A stretch of DNA of 48,814 bases. It comes from Blastococcus sp. KM273128 (GTDB lineage: Bacteria > Actinomycetota > Actinomycetes > Mycobacteriales > Geodermatophilaceae). Made by a program: the position numbers and the translations under genes. The notes under the pieces are model-generated. The model worked only from the letters and a program-made list of their open reading frames with translations, had not been told where the DNA came from and did no database searches. The number at the start of each line of letters is the position of its first letter. Within the stretch, counting starts at the first letter, position 1. The stretch is from positions 1-48,814 of the forward strand of contig NZ_SSXA01000021.1 of NCBI RefSeq assembly GCF_021698975.1, in the 5' to 3' direction. Positions 27,450-35,782 of this stretch are shown piece by piece.

Positions 27450-29045
27450 GTGGACGATCCGGGCCGCTGGCTGCTGACCTCCGAGGAGCGCGACAACAGC
27501 GGCGCCGCCGTCCCGGGCTGGACGGAGGGCAACCTGGTCCGCCCGCTCGTGCACGGGGCGGCGTACTTCGAGCGGCTCGTCGAGGTGGTCGAGCAGCTGG
27601 GCGAGGGCGACCGCCTGTGGTTCACCGACTGGCGCGGCGACCCCGACCAGCGGCTGGGCCCGGACGGGCCCACGGTGAACGAGCTGTTCAGCGCGGCCTC
27701 GCACCGCGGCGTCGACGTGCGCGGCCTGGTGTGGCGCTCGCACACCGACGCGCTCTCCTACAGCAAGGAGCAGAACCGCTCGCTGGACCGGGAGATCGAG
27801 GAGGACGGCGGGAAGGTCGTGCTGGACCAGCGCGTGCGCCGGGTCGGCAGCCACCACCAGAAGGTCGTGGTGATCCGGTGCCCCGCGGACCCGTCCCGCG
27901 ACGTCGCATTCGCCGGGGGCATCGACCTGTGCCACAGCCGCCGCGACGACGGGCGGCACGACGGCGACCCGCAGGCGGTCGACATGCACTCGGCGTACGG
28001 CCCGACGCCGCCGTGGCACGACGTCCAGGCCGAGGTCCGCGGCCCCGCGGTCGCCGTCCTGGAGACGGCGTTCCGCGAGCGCTGGGACGACCCGACCAGC
28101 CCCGTCCAGGGCAACCCGATCGCCTACCTCGTCGACCGGTTCCGGCGGGCCCGGCTGGACCCCGCGCCGCTGCCGCCCGAGCTGCCGCCGCCCCCACCGG
28201 CCGGGCCGCACCTGGTGCAGATCCTGCGGACCTACCCGAAGATCCTCCCCCGCTACGACTTCGCCCCGGAGGGCGAGCGCTCCGTGGCCCGGGGGTACTC
28301 GAAGGCGGTGCGGCGCGCCCGCCGCCTCATCTACCTCGAGGACCAGTACATGTGGTCGGGCGAGGTGGCCGGGCTGTTCGCCGACGCCCTGCGGGACAAC
28401 CCGGAGCTGCACCTGGTGGTGGTCGTGCCCCGCATCCCCGACCAGGAGGGGGCGTTCAGCGCGACGCCGCAGTACGTGGGCCGCCGGCAGGCGATCGACC
28501 TCTGCGTGGAGGCGGGCGGCGAGGACCGCGTGCACGTCTTCGACGTGGAGAACCACGCGGGGACGCCGGTGTACGTGCACGCGAAGGTGTGCGTCGTCGA
28601 CGACGTCTGGGCGTGCATCGGGAGCGACAACTTCAACCGCCGTTCGTGGACCCACGACAGCGAGCTGTCGACCGCCGTCCTGGACACGACGCAGGACCCG
28701 CGCGAGCCCCTGGACCCGGCGGGGACCGGTGACTGCGCGCGCACGCTGGCGCGGGACCTGCGGCTGGAGCTGGCGCGGGAGCACCTGGACCTCGACCCCG
28801 ACGGCGGCGAGGACGACCTGCTGCTCGACCCCGAGCGCTTCGTCGCGACGCTGGAGCAGCGCGCCGCGGCCCTGGCCGAGTGGCACGAGGGCGGGCAGCG
28901 GGGCCCGCGCCCGCCCGGACGGTTGCGGCCGCACCGCCCGGAGAAGCTCGCCTGGCACACCCGGCTGTGGGCCACGCCGGTCTACCGGCTGCTGGTCGAC
29001 CCCGACGGCCGCCCGCTGCGCCTGCGGCTGCGCAAGGCGTTCTGA
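27450..29045 (+). CDS. Phospholipase D-like protein with two HKD motifs
   Basis: 531 aa, GTG 27450 preferred because the ATG at 27381 would add a Cys/Gly-rich stretch of no similarity and sits close to the lysC start. Two catalytic motifs: [11 protein letters not shown] (about residue 136) and [10 protein letters not shown]...GSDNFNRRS (about residue 375). The tail contains [23 protein letters not shown]. This is the PLD superfamily of phosphatidyltransferases and phosphodiesterases; no signal peptide or membrane segment is evident, so it is probably cytoplasmic or peripheral. Substrate unknown. Divergent from lysC; a hairpin follows. Confidence 0.88.
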   Translation: MDDPGRWLLTSEERDNSGAAVPGWTEGNLVRPLVHGAAYFERLVEVVEQLGEGDRLWFTDWRGDPDQRLGPDGPTVNELFSAASHRGVDVRGLVWRSHTDALSYSKEQNRSLDREIEEDGGKVVLDQRVRRVGSHHQKVVVIRCPADPSRDVAFAGGIDLCHSRRDDGRHDGDPQAVDMHSAYGPTPPWHDVQAEVRGPAVAVLETAFRERWDDPTSPVQGNPIAYLVDRFRRARLDPAPLPPELPPPPPAGPHLVQILRTYPKILPRYDFAPEGERSVARGYSKAVRRARRLIYLEDQYMWSGEVAGLFADALRDNPELHLVVVVPRIPDQEGAFSATPQYVGRRQAIDLCVEAGGEDRVHVFDVENHAGTPVYVHAKVCVVDDVWACIGSDNFNRRSWTHDSELSTAVLDTTQDPREPLDPAGTGDCARTLARDLRLELAREHLDLDPDGGEDDLLLDPERFVATLEQRAAALAEWHEGGQRGPRPPGRLRPHRPEKLAWHTRLWATPVYRLLVDPDGRPLRLRLRKAF

Positions 29046-29050
29046 CCTCT

Positions 29051-29078
29051 CCCGGTGCAGCACGCACGCTGCACCGGG
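29051..29078. terminator. Hairpin after the phospholipase D-like gene
   Basis: CCCGGTGCAGC (29051-29061) pairs with GCTGCACCGGG (29068-29078), six-base loop. Confidence 0.75.
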
Positions 29079-29215
29079 CCGCACCCACCGCCGAAGCCGC
29101 GCCGCCAGGAAGCACCCCGCCGTCGAACCCGCGCCGCCGGGGAGCCCCCCCCCCCGCCTTCGAGCGGCACCCCTTCCGGAGATCTCCTCCTGCCCGGAAC
29201 CACATACCCCGGCAC

Positions 29216-29253
29216 GCTCTGCCTCTGAGTGCCCCTGCACTCAGAGGCAGAGC
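29216..29253. repeat. Palindromic repeat, copy 1 of 3
   Basis: GCTCTGCCTCTGAGTGC and its perfect 17-base complement around the loop CCCT. Followed by TTCCGCAGCACC. Further copies at 29380 and 41479 have the same arms. Confidence 0.85.
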
Positions 29254-29379
29254 TTCCGCAGCACCCCGCGGCCCCCATGACCACGACGGGGTCGCGGCCG
29301 GCGCCCACAGGGAGTCGATGTGCTGGCGCCCGCTCGCACCTGGGGTGATCCGACCCAGGGGTCCCGCCACGCAGCACGG

Positions 29380-29413
29380 TCTGCCTCTGAGTGCCCCTGC
29401 ACTCAGAGGCAGA
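29380..29413. repeat. Palindromic repeat, copy 2 of 3
   Basis: 15-base arms TCTGCCTCTGAGTGC and complement, loop CCCT. One arm base outside differs from copy 1 (GGTCTG against GCTCTG), which shortens the stem. Followed by TCCCGCAGCACC, as in copy 1, so the repeat unit is longer than the hairpin. Confidence 0.85.
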
Positions 29414-29525
29414 GCTCCCGCAGCACCACCCGTGCCCCGGACGAGAGCTGCACCGCGGCCCCCTGTCCACAGCGATCCCGGGTCTCCACCGTCCTCGTCG
29501 CGCGTGTCCGAGCGGCGTTCGGGTG

Positions 29526-30176
29526 ATGGACGTTGGGACGGTGCAGGAAGACCCCTTCGACCTCCCGGGCCTGCTGCGGCGGATCCGCCGGCAGGCCGAC
29601 CTGTCCCAGCGGGAGCTGGCCGCGCGCTGCGACCTCTCGCAGTCGGCGGTCGCCTCGGCCGAGACCGGGCGGCGGGACCTGCGGGTGACCGCGCTGGTCA
29701 GGGCGGCTGCGCTCGCCGGGTTCCGGCTGGTCCTGCTGGACGAGGACGGGGCGGAGGTCCGGCCGATGTCACCGGAGGCCGTGCGCGACCTGGGTCGGCG
29801 GCACTTCCCGGCGCACCTGGACACGGAGCGGACGGCGGCGGGCCTCTCGTTCCACGAACAGCGCCGGGACCGGCCGGAGACCGCCTACACCTTCGTCCGG
29901 GACCGGTCGGCCAGGGACGGGCGCCGCGCCGCACGGGGCGCGCCCAGCGACCACCACCCGTGGCTCCCCGGCGACACACCGGCCGAGCGCCGGGCCACCC
30001 GGCGGGCGGAGGCGGCGCAGCGGCGGCGCGAGGAGTTCGAGCGCCGGCGGGCCGCCGGTGAGCTGCCCCCGCTGCCCGACTTCACCTGCGAGTGCCCGCC
30101 GGCGTGCGCCGAGGGGGACGACGGCACGCGGCCGTTCCACGTCGACGGCTGCCCCTGCCGCTGCGACGTGGGCTGA
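29526..30176 (+). CDS. XRE-family regulator with Cys-rich, probably zinc-binding C-terminus
   Basis: 216 aa, ATG 29526 (a GTG immediately before it is an alternative). Residues about 12-65 form a helix-turn-helix: LLRRIRRQADLSQRELAARC and LSQSAVASAETGRRDL. The middle contains FHEQRRDRPETAYTF. A basic helical stretch (ERRATRRAEAAQRRREEFERR) follows. The last 30 residues hold C-E-C-P-P-A-C and H-V-D-G-C-P-C-R-C: six Cys and a His that could bind one or two zinc ions. I do not recognise the whole architecture. It may sense metal or redox state, but no target is apparent; the neighbouring leuA has its own attenuator. Confidence 0.8.
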   Translation: MDVGTVQEDPFDLPGLLRRIRRQADLSQRELAARCDLSQSAVASAETGRRDLRVTALVRAAALAGFRLVLLDEDGAEVRPMSPEAVRDLGRRHFPAHLDTERTAAGLSFHEQRRDRPETAYTFVRDRSARDGRRAARGAPSDHHPWLPGDTPAERRATRRAEAAQRRREEFERRRAAGELPPLPDFTCECPPACAEGDDGTRPFHVDGCPCRCDVG

Positions 30177-30208
30177 GCGTGGTCCTGCGCCCCCGGCCGG
30201 CGCGCTGC

Positions 30209-30214
30209 TACCGT
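30209..30214 (+). promoter_or_regulatory. -10 element of the leuA leader transcript
   Basis: TACCGT, then 6 bases, then the GTG of the leader peptide, so the leader peptide is probably translated from a leaderless mRNA. Confidence 0.6.
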
Positions 30215-30220
30215 GGCGGC

Positions 30221-30268
30221 GTGCGCGGCAGCCTCCTGCTTACCCGCCGCGGCGAGGCCCTCTCCTAG
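30221..30268 (+). CDS. leuL: leuA leader peptide (attenuation)
   Basis: 15 codons, GTG to TAG: M-R-G-S-L-L-L-T-R-R-G-E-A-L-S. Three consecutive leucine codons (CTC CTG CTT) at positions 5-7, plus another at 14. CTT is rare in this genome. Located 106 bases before leuA and followed at once by a strong hairpin whose left arm overlaps the coding region after the Leu codons. A ribosome stalled on the Leu codons at low leucine would change folding of that hairpin. This is the standard layout of ribosome-mediated attenuation and has been proposed for actinobacterial leuA genes. Confidence 0.8.
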   Translation: MRGSLLLTRRGEALS

Positions 30269-30287
30269 GTCGGCCCCCTCGCCGCGG
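30247..30287 (+). promoter_or_regulatory. Attenuator hairpin of the leuA leader
   Basis: CCGCGGCGAGG (30247-30257) pairs with CCTCGCCGCGG (30277-30287), an 11-base GC stem. The loop includes the leader peptide stop codon. The left arm starts 6 bases behind the Leu-Leu-Leu codons, so a stalled ribosome would cover it. Which alternative stem acts as anti-terminator cannot be told by eye. Confidence 0.65.
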
Positions 30288-30314
30288 TGTCCTGGCGTCC
30301 CCGGCGTCCGCTGA

Positions 30315-32111
<1,797 letters not shown>

Positions 32112-32119
32112 TCCGGCCG

Positions 32120-32147
32120 GACGGGGCGCGGCTCAGCGCGCCCCGTC
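32120..32147. terminator. Bidirectional terminator between leuA and the mrp operon
   Basis: GACGGGGCGCG pairs with CGCGCCCCGTC across a 6-base loop. The mrpG stop codon lies in the loop. Confidence 0.8.
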
Positions 32148-32585
32148 CTCCCGGCGCTCCTCCCGGCGGCTCTCGGCCAGCGCCTGCCCCGAGTTCTCCG
32201 GCGGGGCGTCGGCCGGCTCGTCCCCGCGGTAGACCCGGTCCGGCCGCCGCTCGGAGCGCAGCTCGTCGACCAGCAGCCGGTCCCGGCGCACGTGCCGCCG
32301 GCGGTAGGCGACCCGGCTGATCATGTGCGCGCTGACCGGCGCGGTGAGCATCTGGAAGGCGGCGACCAGCAGCAGCATCCACGTCGCCGACCAGCCCTGC
32401 AGCCGGATCGCCGCCCCGACCATGATGAGCAGCACCCCGAGCACCTGCGGCTTGGTGCCCGCGTGCATCCGGGTGAGGACGTCCGGGAAGCGCAGCAGCC
32501 CGAGCCCCGCGGTGAGGCACAGGAACGAGCCCAGCAGCAGGAAGACGATGGCGATGACGTCGGCCACCGTCCGCAGCTCGGTCAT
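32133..32585 (-). CDS. mrpG: Mrp antiporter subunit G
   Basis: 150 aa, last gene of a six-gene leftward Mrp operon. Three membrane segments (about residues 8-28, 42-62, 66-88) with the family signature GLLRFPDVLTRMHAGTKPQVLG. The cytoplasmic C-terminal tail of about 55 residues is charged and longer than in many MrpG proteins. Part of the multi-subunit cation/proton antiporter that exports Na+ (and sometimes K+) in exchange for H+. Start overlaps the mrpF stop (ATGA). Confidence 0.93.
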   Translation of the reverse strand: MTELRTVADVIAIVFLLLGSFLCLTAGLGLLRFPDVLTRMHAGTKPQVLGVLLIMVGAAIRLQGWSATWMLLLVAAFQMLTAPVSAHMISRVAYRRRHVRRDRLLVDELRSERRPDRVYRGDEPADAPPENSGQALAESRREERREDGAR

Positions 32586-32923
32586 CGTCCCTCCTCCGCG
32601 TCCCGGGCCACCCGCTCCTCGGCCGCCTCGGGCAGCCCCACGTCCTGGCCGTCCGCCGAGGACAGGAGCAGCATGCCGCCGATGTACCGGGCCACCGACA
32701 CCGAGCCGACGAACGCGAGCAGCGACACCACCACCAGCACCGGGACGACCGTCGGGTCCCGCTGCAGGCCCGCGTGCACGGCCAGCCCGGCCGCGATGAT
32801 CACCAGCAGCGTGTCGGTGGCCACCACGCGGTCGAGCAGCGAGGGTCCGATGCCCAGGCGCACCAGCGCCAGCAGGGCGCCGACCCCGAGCAGCCCGTAC
32901 CCGAGCCAGAAGACCACGGTCAC
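32582..32923 (-). CDS. mrpF: Mrp antiporter subunit F
   Basis: 113 aa, GTG start overlapping the mrpE stop (GTGA); a second GTG two codons later is possible. Three hydrophobic helices and the typical RLGIGPSLLDRVVATDTLLV between helices 1 and 2, then VSLLAFVGSVSVARYI. Small hydrophobic subunit required for the assembled Mrp complex. Confidence 0.92.
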   Translation of the reverse strand: MTVVFWLGYGLLGVGALLALVRLGIGPSLLDRVVATDTLLVIIAAGLAVHAGLQRDPTVVPVLVVVSLLAFVGSVSVARYIGGMLLLSSADGQDVGLPEAAEERVARDAEEGR

Positions 32924-33510
32924 GGCGTCCTCCGTCCCGCCCGCGCCGGTTCCTCGCCCGGTGCGAGGCCGAGCGCCGCGATCTCGTCCGGCGAGCCGAA
33001 GGCCCGCACCACCCGCTCCTCCTGCGCCAGCACGGACGCGCGCTGCCGCTCGACGTCGTCCTCGTTGCTCACGTGCAGGATGTGCAGCCCGAGCGTCCGG
33101 CGCTCCCGGTCGAGGTCGATCACCATCGAGCCGGGCACCAGGGTCAGCGACTCCGCCAGGATGGTCAGCAGCAGGTCGGAGTCCGTGCGCAGCTGCACCG
33201 TGACGATCGCGCTGCGGTCGATGCCCGACGGCCGCACGGTCTGCCACGCCACGAGGGCACCCGAGCTGACCAGGTCCACCACGAAGTAGGACAGGAAGCG
33301 CACCAACGCGACCGGTCGGACGCGGGCTCCGCCGACGACCGGGGGCAGCGGCAGCAGCAGCGTGACGGCGAGCGCGACCACGATGCCGCCGAGCAGGTTG
33401 GCCCACGACCAGGTGCCCCAGAGGAGGTTCCAGACCAGCACCAGCCAGACCAGGAGCGGCAGCTGGTGCCGCAACCGGTACGTCGCCGCGGGCGCGGGGT
33501 CGCCGGTCAC
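32920..33510 (-). CDS. mrpE: Mrp antiporter subunit E
   Basis: 196 aa, GTG start overlapping the mrpD stop (GTGA). N-terminal membrane helices (about residues 16-36, 39-58, 68-90), then the cytoplasmic domain with VQLRTDSDLLLTILAESLTLVPGSMVIDLDRE, which is diagnostic for MrpE. The C-terminal tail (QEERVVRAFGSPDEIAALG) is hydrophilic. Confidence 0.93.
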   Translation of the reverse strand: MTGDPAPAATYRLRHQLPLLVWLVLVWNLLWGTWSWANLLGGIVVALAVTLLLPLPPVVGGARVRPVALVRFLSYFVVDLVSSGALVAWQTVRPSGIDRSAIVTVQLRTDSDLLLTILAESLTLVPGSMVIDLDRERRTLGLHILHVSNEDDVERQRASVLAQEERVVRAFGSPDEIAALGLAPGEEPARAGRRTP

Positions 33511-35246
33511 GGGACGTCCTCCCCGCCGAACACCGACGAGATGTAGGGCCCCCGGTCGAGCAGGTCCCGCGCAGCCCGGTCGGTGATCTGGTAGAGCGGC
33601 CCGGCGAGGGCCGTCAGCGAGACGGTCACGACGACCATCGCGGCGGTGGACCCGACCATCACCCGCGGCAGCGGCCGCAGCGGCCGCTCCCGGTCGGCGT
33701 CCTCCCCGAGCCCGTCGGTGGGCGGCGCCGTCGCCGTCGCGACGGCGGTGTGCCGCTCCCAGGCCGCCCGCCGGGCCTCCGCCCGACCACCGGCCGCGGT
33801 GTCCACCGGGTCCTTCTCCGCGGCCGGCTCGCGCTGCTCGGCGAGGCCCGGAGGGGGTCCGGACACGAACTCGGGGCCGGCGTCGGCCGCTGCGGCGTCG
33901 TCCGTGTCGCCGACCGGGGACTGGGTCGAGAGCCGCCAGAAGGCGCGGTTCCACACCCGGGAGATCGCCAGCAGGGTCAGCAGGCTGGTGACCGCCCCAC
34001 CGGCCACCAGCACGATCGGCAGCCAGCCGCCGTCGGCGACGCCGGCCTCGAGCAGGCCGAGCTTGCCGATGAAGCCGGAGAACGGCGGGATGCCGGCCAG
34101 GTTCATCGCGGGGACGAAGAACAGCACCGCCAGCACCGGCGACGCCGCCGCCAGCCCGCCGAGCCGGTCGACGCCGGTCGAGCCGCCCTGCCGCTCGACG
34201 AGACCGGCGACGAGGAACAGCGTGGTCTGGATGGCGATGTGGTGGACCACGTAGAAGATCGCCCCGGCCAGCCCCGCCTGGGAGGCCAGGGAGATGCCGA
34301 ACACCATGTAGCCGATGTGGCTGACCAGCGTGAAGGAGAGGATCCGCCGGATGTCGGTCTGGGCGACCGCACCCAGGATGCCGATCAGCATGGTGGCCAG
34401 CGCCGCCCACATGAGCACGGTGTCCAGCGCACCGCCCGGGAACAGCAGGGTCTGCGTGCGGATGATCGCGTAGACGCCGACCTTGGTGAGCAGGCCGGCG
34501 AACACCGCGGTCACCGGCGCGGGCGCGGTCGGGTAGCTGTCGGGCAGCCACGCCGACAACGGGAAGACCGCCGCCTTGATGCTGAAGGCGATCAGCAGCA
34601 TCGCCTGGAGCAGGAGCTGGGTGCCCTCCGGCAGCTCCTGCAACCGCACGGCCAGCTGCGCCAGGTTCACCGTGCCGGTCGCCCCGTACACCAGCCCGAT
34701 CGCCGCCAGGAACAGCAGCGAGCTGAGCAGGCTCACGATGATGTACGTGACGCCGGCCCGGATGCGGGGCGCCGAGCCGCCGAGCGTCAGGAGCACGTAG
34801 CTGGCGGTCAGCAGGATCTCGAAGCCGACGTAGAGGTTGAACAGGTCACCGGCGAGGAACGCGTTGGCCACGCCCGCGATGAGCACGAGGAACGTCGGGT
34901 GGAAGATCGAGATCGGCGTCTCCTCGTCGCCGTCGGCCGCGCCCTGGCCGACGGCGAAGACCAGCACCCCGAGCGCCACGGTCGCGGCGACGACCAGCAT
35001 CAGCGCCGACAACCGGTCGACGACGAGCACGATGCCCAGCGGCACCGGCCAGGCGCCGACGGAGATCGCGTCCGCGCCGTCGGCGTCGGCGAGGAGCAGC
35101 AGCGCCACCGACACGGCGAGCACCGTGGAGAGCACGACGACGCTCAGCGTCCGCTGCACCCGCGGGTGCCGGCCGCCGACCAGCAGCGCCGCCGCGGCGC
35201 CGAGCAGCGGCAGCAGCACCGGCAGCGGCGTGAGGACCCGGATCAC
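33507..35246 (-). CDS. mrpD: Mrp antiporter subunit D
   Basis: 579 aa, GTG start overlapping mrpC stop. A proton-pumping-type subunit homologous to NuoM/NuoN, with about 14 membrane helices. Landmarks are LFNLYVGFEILLTASYVLL, the helix with conserved Lys in AFSIKAAVFPLSAWLPDSYPTAP, and SHIGYMVFG. A hydrophilic insertion of about 90 residues, rich in Asp, Ala, Glu and Pro, lies before the final membrane helix (around residues 430-525) and is unusual; the last helix VMVGSTAAMVVVTVSLTALAG follows it. Confidence 0.94.
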   Translation of the reverse strand: MIRVLTPLPVLLPLLGAAAALLVGGRHPRVQRTLSVVVLSTVLAVSVALLLLADADGADAISVGAWPVPLGIVLVVDRLSALMLVVAATVALGVLVFAVGQGAADGDEETPISIFHPTFLVLIAGVANAFLAGDLFNLYVGFEILLTASYVLLTLGGSAPRIRAGVTYIIVSLLSSLLFLAAIGLVYGATGTVNLAQLAVRLQELPEGTQLLLQAMLLIAFSIKAAVFPLSAWLPDSYPTAPAPVTAVFAGLLTKVGVYAIIRTQTLLFPGGALDTVLMWAALATMLIGILGAVAQTDIRRILSFTLVSHIGYMVFGISLASQAGLAGAIFYVVHHIAIQTTLFLVAGLVERQGGSTGVDRLGGLAAASPVLAVLFFVPAMNLAGIPPFSGFIGKLGLLEAGVADGGWLPIVLVAGGAVTSLLTLLAISRVWNRAFWRLSTQSPVGDTDDAAAADAGPEFVSGPPPGLAEQREPAAEKDPVDTAAGGRAEARRAAWERHTAVATATAPPTDGLGEDADRERPLRPLPRVMVGSTAAMVVVTVSLTALAGPLYQITDRAARDLLDRGPYISSVFGGEDVP

Positions 35247-35782
35247 CGCTTCCTCCGCCGGGTCGCCGGGAGGTCCACGTCGTCGGAGGCGACGCCGGAG
35301 AACTGCCGCGCCAGCCCGCGCTCGGCGCCGGCGTCCCGCTCCCGGTCGGCCGCCAGCGTGTCGGCGTGCATGGCCGGCCGGTCCTCGGGCGCCAGGTCGT
35401 CGGGGTCGATGTCGTCGGCGTCGGTGTCGGAGCGGCGGGCGACCCGGCGGTCCTCCTCGTCGACCTCGATCACCTCCTGGCGCACCAGCCGCCAGGACCG
35501 GTAGATCAGCGCCAGCACGAACGCCGCGATCCCGAAGGTGATGACGATCGCGGTGAGGATCAGCGCCTGCGGCAGGGGATCGCTCATCTCCTCCGGCTCG
35601 GCGTAGCCCAGGATCGGCGCCAGCCCGGCGGGCCCGCCGGCCGACAGGAGCAGCAGGTTGGTGGCGTTGCCGAGCAGCAGGAAGCCCAGCAGGACGCGGG
35701 TGAGGCTGCGGTCCAGCAGCAGGTAGACGCCGGCCGCGTAGAGGCCGCCGATGATCACCGGCAGGACGACGGTGGGGGTCAT
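35243..35782 (-). CDS. mrpC: Mrp antiporter subunit C
   Basis: 179 aa, ATG overlapping mrpA stop. NuoK homologue with three helices: VIIGGLYAAGVYLLL, the conserved LLGNATNLLLL and PQALILTAIVITFGIAAFVLAL. A cytoplasmic tail of about 70 charged residues (many Asp/Arg) follows, longer than in Bacillus MrpC. Confidence 0.94.
   Translation of the reverse strand: MTPTVVLPVIIGGLYAAGVYLLLDRSLTRVLLGFLLLGNATNLLLLSAGGPAGLAPILGYAEPEEMSDPLPQALILTAIVITFGIAAFVLALIYRSWRLVRQEVIEVDEEDRRVARRSDTDADDIDPDDLAPEDRPAMHADTLAADRERDAGAERGLARQFSGVASDDVDLPATRRRKR

Larger units (their letters stand above)
29079..29525. other. 447-base non-coding stretch with two palindromic repeats
   Basis: No convincing gene on either strand. 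It holds a run of 11 C residues near 29145-29155, two near-identical palindromes 164 bases apart (29216 and 29380), each followed by CCGCAGCACC, and C-rich sequence poor in codon structure. It looks like the site of accumulation of small repeats between the phospholipase D-like gene and the XRE regulator. Confidence 0.6.

Noticed and set aside
29081..29525. Small open frames in the region before the XRE regulator
   Set aside because: They cross the palindromic repeats and the C-run, lack ribosome sites and show no domain similarity.
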